A stretch of DNA of 27,461 nt from Euryarchaeota archaeon UBA258 (lineage in GTDB: Archaea > Thermoplasmatota > Poseidoniia > Poseidoniales > Poseidoniaceae), in contig DAPR01000048.1 in the NCBI GenBank assembly GCA_002502605.1, positions 1-27,461 of the forward strand, given 5' to 3'. The position numbers were made by a program, and so were the translations under genes. This document shows, piece by piece, positions 1 through 8,432 of this stretch. The notes under the pieces are model-generated. The model did not search any database. It saw only the letters and a list, made by a program, of their open reading frames with translations, and was not told where the DNA came from. Within the stretch, counting starts at the first letter, position 1, and each line of letters opens with the position of its first letter.

Positions 1-30
1 GGTTTTTCAACCCCCATCAAAACGGCGAAA

Positions 31-1899
31 TCAAGTTATTTTACCGGTTTGAACCGCCCACATCCTCGAATAAAGGCCTTTTAATTGTACCAAATAATCA
101 TGAGAACCGTCTTCAGCAATTTCTCCGTTGTTAAGGACGAGAATTCTGTCCGCATTTCTTACTGTAGAGAGCCTGTGTGCGATAATTACGGCCGTCCTCC
201 CTTTTGACAACTTTTCAATCGAGCGCTGGAGTGCAGCCTCAGTTTCGTTATCAACTGCGGAAGTTGCTTCATCTAAAAGCAGCAATGGCGCATCCTTGAG
301 AACGGCTCTTGCAATAGCAAGCCGTTGCCGCTGACCCCCAGAAAGTCTGTGCCCACCTTCGCCAACGAGGGTACTCCATTTATCTGGAAGCTCTTCAACG
401 AATTCCACAACCTCTGCCAATTGAGCAGCTTCCAAAACCTGTTCATCGTCTGCCTCCGGCCGCCCGTAGCGGATGTTTTCCAATATCGTTGTTGGGAACA
501 ACGTGATGTGTTGGTCGACTAAAGCCATCGACGAGCGCAGTCGCTGTAAATTCCATTCAGGCAGCGTTCTTCCAGCCCATGAAACGGATCCACCGTTCGG
601 TTCAGCAAAGCGTAGCAGTAAACGAATCAACGTTGTTTTTCCTGCGCCCGTTGAACCGACGACCCCAACTGTTTGTCCTTGAACCAGTTCGAGATTCATG
701 TTCTCAAATACGGGCTCTCTACCAGGATATGCAAAATTGAGGTCAGTGAAAACGATCGACGATTGCTCTATTGTTTGGTCGTCCGGTGAAAAATCACCTT
801 GTTCGACTTCAGTGGGCGAAGTCAAAACATCGAGGACGCGGGTCGAACTCGCCATTGCTCGTTGGTACAAATCAAATGTCTCCCCGAGTCTTGTGAGCGG
901 CCAAAGTAGGCGTTGAGTCATGAAGACAAGTACTGAATATGCGCCCACAGCAAGCGTACCGTCCAACGTCATCCATCCACCCAGCAGCAGTGTAGCAGTA
1001 AATCCACAGAGGATTGCCATCCGAATTAAGGGTGTGAATGCTGCAGAAAGTCGAATCGCCTCTCTGTTTGCTTCCCGGTAATGGTTACTGAGCGCTTCAA
1101 CCCGTTTCATCTCTCTTTCCTCAGCAGTGAACGATTGAATGGTAGACATTCCTGAAAGGTCGTTTTCAAGTAGCGCATTCATTGCTCCAGCAGACTTTCT
1201 TACCTCTGCATACCTTGGTTCAAGGCTTCTCTGATACTTGAACGACCCCCAAATGATGATTGGTATTGGCAATACAGCGAACAATGCAACCTGCCAAGAA
1301 ATGAACAAGAACACGCCACCAACAACGATAACAGTGGTGCTAACCTGTAACAAATCGTTGGCACCTTTATCCAAGAACCGTTCGAGTTGATTTATATCGT
1401 CATTGAGGATAGCCAAAATGTCACCTTTCTGCCGCTCATCAAACCATCCCATGCCTTGTTTTTGCACGTGGTTGAAAGTATCCAGGCGCAACTCATGTTG
1501 CACAGTCTGTGCAAGGTTTCTCCACAAGATTCCATAGAAATATTCGAACAGCGACTCCAACCCCCAAATGGCGAAGGTGAGCACTGAAAGGAAGACCAGT
1601 TGGTGCCACGGATCGACCAGACCATAAGACGCTAGAAACGACTCTTCCTTGAGAACAACAACATCAACTGCCAATCCAATGAGGAGCGGTGGGGCCAAAT
1701 CCCATATTTTATTTGTAATCGAACATGCTGACGCTAAACGAATCGTGCCTCTGTGAGAACCCATGTGCCCAAGCAGGCGTCGAAATGGTCCAACTTCCGT
1801 CACAACTCCGCTACTTCGAGGAGGTATGAGAAGTCTATGCACGCCATTTTCGAACCCTTTTGATGCGTAACCCCTATGCTGTGCCCGTTGAACGGTCAT
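31..1899 (-). CDS. ABC exporter half-transporter (fused TMD-NBD, MsbA/multidrug type)
   Basis: A fused permease-ATPase of about 622 residues, the usual layout of homodimeric ABC exporters that move lipids, drugs or peptides out of the cell. Residues about 40-345 carry the hydrophobic transmembrane domain. Residues about 380-620 are the nucleotide-binding domain, with Walker A GSTGAGKTT (415-423), Q-loop VDQ (461-463), signature LSGGQ (519-523), Walker B LLLLLDEATS (538-547) and switch His575. All catalytic residues are present, so it should be active; the substrate cannot be read from sequence. The start is uncertain. ATG at 1899 leaves only 11 bases to the divergent lipid gene and has no ribosome binding site. 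GTG at 1803 or ATG at 1764 would give about 590 or 577 residues, close to family length, and would leave room for promoters. No partner half-transporter is adjacent. Confidence 0.93.
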   Translation of the reverse strand: MTVQRAQHRGYASKGFENGVHRLLIPPRSSGVVTEVGPFRRLLGHMGSHRGTIRLASACSITNKIWDLAPPLLIGLAVDVVVLKEESFLASYGLVDPWHQLVFLSVLTFAIWGLESLFEYFYGILWRNLAQTVQHELRLDTFNHVQKQGMGWFDERQKGDILAILNDDINQLERFLDKGANDLLQVSTTVIVVGGVFLFISWQVALFAVLPIPIIIWGSFKYQRSLEPRYAEVRKSAGAMNALLENDLSGMSTIQSFTAEEREMKRVEALSNHYREANREAIRLSAAFTPLIRMAILCGFTATLLLGGWMTLDGTLAVGAYSVLVFMTQRLLWPLTRLGETFDLYQRAMASSTRVLDVLTSPTEVEQGDFSPDDQTIEQSSIVFTDLNFAYPGREPVFENMNLELVQGQTVGVVGSTGAGKTTLIRLLLRFAEPNGGSVSWAGRTLPEWNLQRLRSSMALVDQHITLFPTTILENIRYGRPEADDEQVLEAAQLAEVVEFVEELPDKWSTLVGEGGHRLSGGQRQRLAIARAVLKDAPLLLLDEATSAVDNETEAALQRSIEKLSKGRTAVIIAHRLSTVRNADRILVLNNGEIAEDGSHDYLVQLKGLYSRMWAVQTGKIT

Positions 1900-1910
1900 T
1901 CGGGGATGAC

Positions 1911-2720
1911 ATGAGAAAGGCCGATGCTACCACGCTGGAGTATGTGACTTCAACCAACCAATCCACTCGTCATGTCACTTTGATTGATCCAGCAAAACAA
2001 GATGCGAACACTGCCGCAAACCGGGCAATGGTAGCGGTAGAATGCGGCAGCAGCATGATTTTTGTTGGCGGTTCAACCGACACTCCAGACGAAGTCGTTC
2101 ATTCCACCTGTCAAGCAATTCAAGAAGCCTTTGAACTCAGGGCCTTTGCTGCAAGTCAAGACCCCGAGTCAGACGAATCTCAGTGGCACATACCTGTTGT
2201 TTTGTTTCCCGGAGGTGCTCATGCATTGTCGCCGGCAGCAGACGCCATCACGTTCATGATGTTGATGAACTCAAAGACACGACGCTTCTTAATCGGAGAA
2301 CAAGTCCGGGGTGCTCCGTATTTGGAGAAATTCGGAGTTGAAGCGCTACCTACAGGATATCTCGTGTGCGCACCAGGAGGCCGAGTCGGAGAAGTCGGAG
2401 ATGCTGAACTGATACAACCAGGGGACGCCGATTTGACCCACGCATATGCACTCACTGCTCGCATGTTCGGATTCAAACTACTTTACCTCGAAGCAGGAAG
2501 TGGCGCCCACACTCAAGTTCATCCAGCATTGATCGAAAGCGCTCGTTCGGTTGAGGGGCTAACGCTGGTCGTTGGAGGAGGCATACGTACCCCCGAACAG
2601 GCCAAAATCGCAGCACAGGCAGGGGCAGATTGGATTGTTACAGGAACTCTAACCGAAGATGCCAGCAATCTCGATGAACTGCGTCAGAGAATCAGCGACA
2701 TTGTAAGTGCGATTCAATAA
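1911..2720 (+). CDS. Geranylgeranylglyceryl-phosphate synthase (GGGP synthase)
   Basis: Makes the first ether bond of archaeal membrane lipids by joining sn-glycerol-1-phosphate to geranylgeranyl diphosphate. The 269-residue protein is a PcrB/GGGPS-family TIM barrel. It shows LIDP (24-27) at the first strand, GGST (53-56), LYLEAGSGA (191-199) with the family's conserved Glu194, and the phosphate-binding VGGGIR (221-226) near the end. A stretch of about 25 residues (77-95, DPESDES region) looks like an insertion relative to short family members. I chose ATG 1911 because it gives family length; ATG 1863 in the same frame would add 16 residues but would overlap the divergent ABC gene. The stop lies 2 bases from the end of the convergent coiled-coil gene. 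Its presence is one of the best signs that the host is an archaeon. Confidence 0.94.
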   Translation: MRKADATTLEYVTSTNQSTRHVTLIDPAKQDANTAANRAMVAVECGSSMIFVGGSTDTPDEVVHSTCQAIQEAFELRAFAASQDPESDESQWHIPVVLFPGGAHALSPAADAITFMMLMNSKTRRFLIGEQVRGAPYLEKFGVEALPTGYLVCAPGGRVGEVGDAELIQPGDADLTHAYALTARMFGFKLLYLEAGSGAHTQVHPALIESARSVEGLTLVVGGGIRTPEQAKIAAQAGADWIVTGTLTEDASNLDELRQRISDIVSAIQ

Positions 2721-2722
2721 CT

Positions 2723-3988
2723 TCAATCTTCGTCTTCAAAGACGGCAGGATCTCCTGAGCCGCCAGGCGATGGAGGGCGTACGCCGTCGACATCCATTCC
2801 CGGCTCAATAGCGGTTTCATTCACTTCAAGAGAAACTCTTCCACCATCGGCTAGTTTTGCCATGTCATCGGTGGCGGGGGTAGAAAGCTTCCTTTCCATG
2901 TCTGGAGCATTGCTGTAAGCATCCCGCTTCGCTTCACGAGCATCGTGCGTACGAACCAATGAAAGGGAGTCAGCAAAGACTCTTCCAACAACTTCTCGGG
3001 TCCGCTCTCCCCTCCGAACAGAATCCAATTCATGGACCATCGTCTCTCGTTGTCCTTCGAGTTCACGCAATTCAGCAGTTCGGTCTTGAAGTGCGGCCTC
3101 CATATCCGTGAGTGTAAGTGTGATTTGTTGAATGCGCTCGTCCCGTTCGAAGACATCGTTATGCAATCTTCTCTCACGTCGTCGCAATGAATCGTATTCT
3201 CGGTTGCGTTCAAGCAATCTTCGCTTCAACTCATCAATTTGTTCAACCAGATAATCGTGTTCTGCAGACACGGAACGTGGCCCTTGCATGACCCGCTCAA
3301 GTTGTTCTTCGAGTTCTCCCAAACGCCCATCCCGGGCATCCAAGAGGCCACGGAGGCGGTCCGCAATATCTCGCAGCCGTTGTCGCTCCTCTTCGAGAGC
3401 TTTGTTCGCCGCTTGCTCAGCGTCATTCTGAGCCAGAGCAGTATCGAGTTGAGCCTTCAACCGACGTACTTCCTCAGCCGTGACCGAGGTGAGTCCAGCA
3501 TCAGCGGCTCTTTCGAGAGCCTCAACCATCTGCGTGATACGGCCTTCCATTTCACCAATAACATCGTCTTGCTGTGTGGTTAAGGTCCTCAATTGTTCGA
3601 CTTCTACGGCAGACGCTGCGCGTTCTTCATGCGACAAGGAAGATTGCTGTGAAGCCAACTCTTCACGAACATCACCCAATAATCGTTCAAGGTGAATCAC
3701 TTTTGCTTCACTCTCTTGAAGGGCTGAGTCAGTCTCTGCTAAGCGAGCGACTTCGGGTGCAACCATGTCTTCACGTTCTGCCAAATCGAGTTCGAGAACA
3801 CGTAAACGTTGCTTGACCGAAACCATTTCTTCATTCCGAGCAGCAAGCTCATTCCAGGCAATCAGAACCTCTTCGACCAGTTGCTCAACAGGATAACCCT
3901 TGAGCATCCCCTCGAGAGCTGCACGCTCATCTCCACTTGCATCACCAATTCGGTTGATTCCACTTGTTCCGGAAGAGTCGAGCGTCAT
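2723..3988 (-). CDS. Long coiled-coil protein downstream of actin-like ATPase
   Basis: A 421-residue soluble protein of no family I can name. A short N-terminal segment (about 1-45) is followed by almost unbroken heptad-rich sequence from about 50 to 335, dense in Glu, Arg, Gln and Leu, typical of a rod-like parallel coiled coil. The last ~80 residues are low-complexity and acidic, ending in a Pro/Gly-rich stretch and EDED. There are no Walker motifs, so it is not an SMC ATPase, and no signal peptide or membrane segment. It lies on the same strand as the actin-like ATPase, 94 bases downstream, so co-transcription is plausible. By analogy with actin-like filament systems it could be a filament cross-linker, adaptor or scaffold, but that is inference. 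ATG 3988 is preceded by a 5-bp GC hairpin rather than a ribosome binding site. Confidence 0.85.
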   Translation of the reverse strand: MTLDSSGTSGINRIGDASGDERAALEGMLKGYPVEQLVEEVLIAWNELAARNEEMVSVKQRLRVLELDLAEREDMVAPEVARLAETDSALQESEAKVIHLERLLGDVREELASQQSSLSHEERAASAVEVEQLRTLTTQQDDVIGEMEGRITQMVEALERAADAGLTSVTAEEVRRLKAQLDTALAQNDAEQAANKALEEERQRLRDIADRLRGLLDARDGRLGELEEQLERVMQGPRSVSAEHDYLVEQIDELKRRLLERNREYDSLRRRERRLHNDVFERDERIQQITLTLTDMEAALQDRTAELRELEGQRETMVHELDSVRRGERTREVVGRVFADSLSLVRTHDAREAKRDAYSNAPDMERKLSTPATDDMAKLADGGRVSLEVNETAIEPGMDVDGVRPPSPGGSGDPAVFEDED

Positions 3989-3992
3989 ACAA

Positions 3993-4006
3993 GCGGCTAT
4001 CGCCGC
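3993..4006 (-). promoter_or_regulatory. GC hairpin just upstream of the coiled-coil gene start
   Basis: On the minus strand the arms GCGGC and GCCGC flank a GATA tetraloop: a perfect 5-bp, all-GC stem that ends 4 bases before ATG 3988. No T-run follows, so it is not a classical terminator for the upstream actin-like gene. It may modulate initiation or act as a DNA operator. Confidence 0.4.
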
Positions 4007-4082
4007 ACAACCACACTTGAACTTTCGCCATCATAAGGAGACTTAGATGGCTGGTTTTCCACCCTAAGAGCGAGTCCGGCAA

Positions 4083-5087
4083 TCAGTTGATTGCTGTGAA
4101 CATATCGTCTGGCATTTCGCCAGCGAGTTGAAGAGCGCCAGTAGCAACAGCATTGATTGGGTCATCGACACACCATACATTGACATCTCCAATGTCCGAA
4201 ATCTCGTCAGCCATTCGGGCAGCGATGCCTTCGATGAGGGAACCTCCGCCTGAAAGGATGATGTTGTTGCGAAGAATAGGTTGGTATTCAGGGTCAGCGC
4301 CAGCAACGATTCGCTTGATTGCGTTACCGATCTTCGGAACAATGAGTTCACATGCCTTATTGACCAAATCGCCAATGTCGACAACTTGCTTCTTACCTTC
4401 TACGGAAAGTTCGACCATTGCTTCACGGTCGTCAGCACCGACATAGGATACTTCTTCCTTCCACTTTCGGACCATGTCCTTTGTGACTTGAGCGCCGGTG
4501 TACTTCTTTCGAATAAGTTCCATGAGCTCGTTATCCAACCAGTCTCCAGCTTCTTGGATTGTGACTTGGTCTTCATCGGTTGGGAACGTTCCGTAAATAC
4601 GGGCAATGTCTGTTGTTCCTGCACCGATATCGACGACGATTGAACTTGCAATTTCACCGATTCCGAAGGCGGTTGCGAACGGTTCTGTGACGACCATAAT
4701 GGCGTTGACTTGTCCACGGAGGGTAGCAACAAGGTTGGATTTATCTGTGAATGAAACGTGACTTGGGGAACAGATGACGCCGAAAACTTCGTCGAATTCT
4801 TCAGGGTCTACAGTTTCCAAGAGATGGGAAACGAATGCCTTAGCAGCTGCAAGGTTTGCTTCATCGTCTTGAGCAACACCAGCAGCCATTGGGCGGTAAA
4901 GGTTGCAGGCGAGTTTGTTTTTGAGGGCGTCGTTGCCAAACAAAACATCTCGGCCGAGGAAGTTTCGTGCGACCGGGTCCTTTGGACGTCCGACGACAGT
5001 TTCGATTGTGTGGCTGATTCCAGCACTTGATGCAATTGTAGATTGGTAGGTACCCAGGTCGATTCCAACGTATAGACGGTCACTCAT
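4083..5087 (-). CDS. Actin-like ATPase of the MreB/MamK type
   Basis: A 334-residue actin/HSP70-fold ATPase expected to polymerise into cytoplasmic filaments. The phosphate-1 loop VGIDLGTYQS is at 7-16, the phosphate-2 loop VVDIGAGTTD at 151-160 and the adenosine loop IILSGGGSL at 276-284. A conserved Glu in TEPFATA (134-140) matches the catalytic EEPMAAA segment of MreB, and IQEAGDWLDN (177-186) matches the MreB region after phosphate 2. Length (about 335-345 in MreB) and absence of large insertions point to MreB/MamK rather than eukaryotic actin, crenactin or HSP70. The start is ATG 5087, not the upstream in-frame ATG at 5141, because GGTGA sits 5 bases before it. MreB itself is normally tied to bacterial peptidoglycan, which this kind of archaeon lacks, so the role (shape, positioning, segregation) is open. 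The coiled-coil gene follows downstream. Confidence 0.9.
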   Translation of the reverse strand: MSDRLYVGIDLGTYQSTIASSAGISHTIETVVGRPKDPVARNFLGRDVLFGNDALKNKLACNLYRPMAAGVAQDDEANLAAAKAFVSHLLETVDPEEFDEVFGVICSPSHVSFTDKSNLVATLRGQVNAIMVVTEPFATAFGIGEIASSIVVDIGAGTTDIARIYGTFPTDEDQVTIQEAGDWLDNELMELIRKKYTGAQVTKDMVRKWKEEVSYVGADDREAMVELSVEGKKQVVDIGDLVNKACELIVPKIGNAIKRIVAGADPEYQPILRNNIILSGGGSLIEGIAARMADEISDIGDVNVWCVDDPINAVATGALQLAGEMPDDMFTAIN

Positions 5088-5092
5088 ATTCT

Positions 5093-5111
5093 TCACCTTC
5101 CGCATTGCGGA
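5093..5111 (-). promoter_or_regulatory. Shine-Dalgarno with abutting hairpin before actin-like gene
   Basis: On the minus strand GGTGA (5093-5097) lies 5 bases before ATG 5087 and decides the start. Directly upstream, arms TCCGC and GCGGA (5099-5103 and 5107-5111) form a 5-bp stem with an AAT loop one base from the SD. The hairpin would stack against the ribosome binding site, so translational control is possible. Confidence 0.5.
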
Positions 5112-5166
5112 TATGTCGCCGAGGATGCCACCACCCTTCAAGGTTCACCTTCGATTGAATTGCCAG

Positions 5167-5172
5167 TTTAAA
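5167..5172 (-). promoter_or_regulatory. Possible TATA box for the actin-like gene
   Basis: TTTAAA lies about 80 bases upstream of ATG 5087. A start of transcription some 26 bases downstream would leave a leader of roughly 55 bases. A near-palindrome, AAGGT/ACCTT with 2 bases between, falls close to that predicted start (5140-5151). Position and motif only; weak evidence. Confidence 0.3.
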
Positions 5173-5200
5173 CCCTCTCTTCGGAGAAATTGTAACGCTA

Positions 5201-8200
5201 TCACTCGTTTTCGCTTGTAGACTCATCCCGCTGAAGCCACTCATCATGTTCAAATGCCGGTCGAACCGTTTCCTGAGTTTCACCCCTTCGAACATTCCAC
5301 CCTAACTGGTACATCAACACAAATCCTCCAAGTAGGCCTAAAACACCCCAAAGAAGTGCTCGGTTTTGTGAAGCTGCACCTTCGTTTTGGGCATCCTGTG
5401 CATCGTCATTCGAGTCGAGCAAAGGATTGTTCCATTGGCTTGAAAAGACAGCATCATCCCTGAGAATCAGCGTATCGAGTTTTGCCTCGGGGGAAGAGTT
5501 TCGCGACTGCACAAACAGCTCAATCTGCAGGTCAAGCCCCCGAATATCCCATACAGGGAGGTCCTTTGGTATCTCCCAAGAACACGAAAAATTACCGTTC
5601 CCAACATTGGTTTTTGTGCAACTGGTGATTGAGTAAGAGCCGCCTACACTGGAATTATTCAAAACATGAATCGCAGCACCAGTGTTGAACAAATCACCGT
5701 CGGCATCGTGAACCATCCACTCCACCACCAATTCGTCGAACCAAACTCCACCGTCGTTTGGCGACAATGTGAAATCAACAACCGGCAAAGCATCCGTTGG
5801 CCGACAACCATCGGAATCCACTGGCCAGAAAACGGATACGACCGCAGTGATGCAAAGGTCTTGGGGGTCCAGCACTCCGTCTCCATCGGTGTCGTCAATA
5901 CAACCGTCGCCGTCGGAATCGTAATCTTCGGGGTTTGTTTGCGGACACCCGTCGTTCGGGTCGTTTACAGAATCGCCATCGGTGTCATCGATACACCCGT
6001 CGAGGTCGTTGTCCCAGCCAAGTGCGTTTTGGTTTGGACAACCATCGTTCAAGTTTACAACACCATCTCCGTCTCCGTCACTCCAAGCTTTCGAATCGCG
6101 TACAACCCCTTGAATCGCTAGCGCAAAACCCATTCGACCACCATCAATACCTACGGCGTTTGCCGAGTTACCAGGGGAAACATATCTCGCCCGCACCTCA
6201 ACATCAATCCACTCGATATTTTCGAGGTCATCTTCAGAGAGTGTTATGGCGATTGTGGTTTCATTTTTATTTGGAAACGTTGTTGAATTGGAGAAGTTCA
6301 CAACATCAGAGAGAAAGAGGGTTGAATCCCCATCGTTTTGGTATGTCCCGGCAATGGCTTCAGTTCCATCAGAAAGACGTACGACTAATTGCAAATCATC
6401 AACCAGATGAGGCTCAGGTGCAGCGGGCCATGCAAGCCTCACATCCAAGCGCCCCCCATCCAATTCAAACCGTTCAGTCCATACATCGCCTGTTGCTAAG
6501 AATGGGCCTTTGGCGCCGGAACCGTTCCATGGTGAGGCCAGAAGATTCTCTAAAGCCTCTTCATCTCCTTGGCGTTGTGAAAGCCATTCGCTCGGGGTAG
6601 ATTGATCCAACCGATACGAATCGTGAATCCAAAGGTCGATGGCAGGGGATACGTTCCCTTGGTGGAGGGCGTTTTCCACCGAAGAAAAATCAACAAGTTC
6701 TGAGAGATTTAACTGCCCCCAACCGTCGTGGGGGTTTTGGACAGCATAACCTCCACCCCCACCGTTCCTTTCCTCTTGGGGAAGAGGAGTAGTTGCGAGA
6801 GATAACAAAGCCCTGAGCATGGGCCCAGATGGAGTAAAACCTTCGGCCAGTTCAAGATGATTTGTGGAGTTGAGCGCCTCATCAGCCCAGACAGGGCGCA
6901 AGGATTCGACCGGGAAAGATGTACGATTTTCATGACCTGAAATCCATCCGTCTTCAATCATTTGTTGAATTAACGCGGCAGTTCCGGCAGCAGCCGGAGT
7001 AGCCATACTCGTTCCCGAAGAAGAACGCAACGCATCGTTGTAAGAGTCGGGAATCCCATCGGCCCGCGCAGACTGAATCGAAGCACCCGGCGCAAGAGCG
7101 AAGATGCCAATCGTTCCGGCTTCAGTAGGTCCAATGGATGAAGAAGGCCAAATCGCTGCGGATTGGGATTTGACCGATGCCCCGATAGCAACCACATTTC
7201 GCCCATTTGACGGTTCCAATAACTGCGCGCCGTTGTTACCTGGTGCAACAAACGTCAGCGACCAAGGCATTTCGAGAGCCCAAGCATCGAAATCAGCAGT
7301 ACGAGCGGTGTATTCAGTGGTAGCATCCCCCCATGAATTGGAGTGAATGATTGCTCCATTTGTCCCAGCCTCAACAAACAAAGAATCGACATCCGGAGGA
7401 ACCCAACCATCACTGGAAACGATATCTTGGAAGACGAGTTTACTTTGATATGCCAATGCTGAGCCATTTTTTGGTTTGGAATCGGCTCGCATATCATACA
7501 CATTATAGCAAGTAAGAGTGCCAGCCACATGCGTGCCGTGACGATAATCTGAGTGGCCGTTCGTATCACCAGAATCAAGTGTATGATTGACGGTCAAGAT
7601 TTTACGATGCTCCACCCCAGGAGACCCAACTCCATCTGTACCGTTCGAACCAACCGCTCCTGGCGATGTCGCGTTCCGGAAGCAGGCATGGTCGTAGTCG
7701 ATTCCAGAATCTGCAGCAGCAACCACGACTCCATCGCCATTGATACCGAGTTCCCATGCGGGAGATCCCGTCGTTTTCCCGTGCTGAAGAAGAGAACCTG
7801 CGAGCACGTTTCGACCTTCTGTTGAAACGACGGGCTCGACCCATAACACACCATCGATGTTCTCAAACACAGTCGTGTGGGCAAAATTCGCCCAGTCGAT
7901 AATTTCGATGTGCGGAAGAGCCTTTGAGTATTTATGAGGGTCCGATTCAATGTCGATTCCAAACACTTGGAAAGCCTGAACAAGAGATAAAACAGCATCA
8001 GCGGGCAGGCGAGGTTCAAACACGACTTTTACGTACTCAACATGAGGCCCGAACCCCCACTTGTATTCCGTATCAGGCGCCTCCTGAGTAAGTACATCGG
8101 ACAGCGAAGTGAAATCGGGTGAGCGCCATACGAGAACTTGGTTCGGACTCACCATGCGTAACGGCGTATGGCCTGTTGAGGCAAGAGAATCCCATCGTTC

Positions 8201-8332
8201 TTGACTCCACACCCCATCCTTGAGTTCAAGAATGTATTCTGCTCCTTCTTCGTTTGAGCCGGGGACCGTAGGACTCAAGCCTTGTACGAGCGGCAGCAAC
8301 ATCAGCATTGTGATGAACAAAGCAGGTCGCAT
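5201..8332 (-). CDS. Secreted membrane-anchored subtilisin-like protease with TSP3 repeats
   Basis: A 1043-residue cell-surface serine protease (S8 family) for degrading external protein. ATG 8332 is chosen because it puts a signal peptide (Arg, then a hydrophobic run ending near VQG) at the N terminus; ATG 8428 would add 32 basic residues in front. After a propeptide-like region come catalytic Asp208 (AADSGID), His265 (RHGTHVAG), oxyanion Asn366 (APGNNG) and Ser442 (SGTSMATP). Residues about 751-844 hold Asp-rich DxDxDG thrombospondin type-3 repeats with paired Cys, expected to bind calcium. A beta-rich domain follows, then one membrane helix (about 991-1011) and a short charged cytoplasmic tail, so the catalytic part faces outward. 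The actin-like gene lies 113 bases downstream on the same strand; a functional link is unlikely, but shared transcription cannot be excluded. Confidence 0.93.
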   Translation of the reverse strand: MRPALFITMLMLLPLVQGLSPTVPGSNEEGAEYILELKDGVWSQERWDSLASTGHTPLRMVSPNQVLVWRSPDFTSLSDVLTQEAPDTEYKWGFGPHVEYVKVVFEPRLPADAVLSLVQAFQVFGIDIESDPHKYSKALPHIEIIDWANFAHTTVFENIDGVLWVEPVVSTEGRNVLAGSLLQHGKTTGSPAWELGINGDGVVVAAADSGIDYDHACFRNATSPGAVGSNGTDGVGSPGVEHRKILTVNHTLDSGDTNGHSDYRHGTHVAGTLTCYNVYDMRADSKPKNGSALAYQSKLVFQDIVSSDGWVPPDVDSLFVEAGTNGAIIHSNSWGDATTEYTARTADFDAWALEMPWSLTFVAPGNNGAQLLEPSNGRNVVAIGASVKSQSAAIWPSSSIGPTEAGTIGIFALAPGASIQSARADGIPDSYNDALRSSSGTSMATPAAAGTAALIQQMIEDGWISGHENRTSFPVESLRPVWADEALNSTNHLELAEGFTPSGPMLRALLSLATTPLPQEERNGGGGGYAVQNPHDGWGQLNLSELVDFSSVENALHQGNVSPAIDLWIHDSYRLDQSTPSEWLSQRQGDEEALENLLASPWNGSGAKGPFLATGDVWTERFELDGGRLDVRLAWPAAPEPHLVDDLQLVVRLSDGTEAIAGTYQNDGDSTLFLSDVVNFSNSTTFPNKNETTIAITLSEDDLENIEWIDVEVRARYVSPGNSANAVGIDGGRMGFALAIQGVVRDSKAWSDGDGDGVVNLNDGCPNQNALGWDNDLDGCIDDTDGDSVNDPNDGCPQTNPEDYDSDGDGCIDDTDGDGVLDPQDLCITAVVSVFWPVDSDGCRPTDALPVVDFTLSPNDGGVWFDELVVEWMVHDADGDLFNTGAAIHVLNNSSVGGSYSITSCTKTNVGNGNFSCSWEIPKDLPVWDIRGLDLQIELFVQSRNSSPEAKLDTLILRDDAVFSSQWNNPLLDSNDDAQDAQNEGAASQNRALLWGVLGLLGGFVLMYQLGWNVRRGETQETVRPAFEHDEWLQRDESTSENE

Positions 8333-8335
8333 AGT

Positions 8336-8349
8336 ACGGCTTGAACCGT
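8336..8349 (-). promoter_or_regulatory. Small hairpin before the subtilase start
   Basis: Arms ACGG and CCGT with a 6-base loop, ending 3 bases before ATG 8332 on the minus strand. It resembles in position the hairpins before the next two genes on this strand. A 4-bp stem alone is weak evidence. Confidence 0.25.
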
Positions 8350-8401
8350 CAAACTTTGTCAATCTCTTGGTTGAAATCTTCACATTCTTCGCGACGGCGC
8401 G

Positions 8402-8407
8402 TTTAAG
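8402..8407 (+). promoter_or_regulatory. Possible TATA box for the L18a-prefoldin-FtsY operon
   Basis: TTTAAG is centred about 28 bases upstream of ATG 8433. That is the spacing expected of an archaeal promoter producing a leaderless mRNA, and no SD motif precedes the ATG, which agrees with leaderless initiation. Confidence 0.35.
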
Positions 8408-8432
8408 TCGGGTTTGCGAGTCGCCCACTTTG

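Noticed and set aside
2723..3988. Coiled-coil protein as an SMC or Rad50 homologue
   Set aside because: There are no Walker A, Walker B or signature motifs and no hinge; it is only a coiled-coil rod with a disordered tail.
3993..4006. Hairpin considered as a transcription terminator of the actin-like gene
   Set aside because: No T-run follows and it sits 4 bases before the next start codon; a start-site element is more likely.
5740..6110. Possible DNA tandem repeats in the Asp-rich region
   Set aside because: The periodicity is explained by the protein-level TSP3 repeats (DxDxDG), not by a separate repeat element.
5935..6600. A 221-codon open frame on the plus strand
   Set aside because: It is antisense to the TSP3 and beta domains of the subtilase. 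The translation is full of His, Arg and Gln, typical of a shadow frame.
8220..8432. Upstream extension of the L18a frame by 71 codons
   Set aside because: It overlaps the start of the divergent subtilase and its signal peptide. The translation shows no resemblance to ribosomal protein, and homology begins at ATG 8433.
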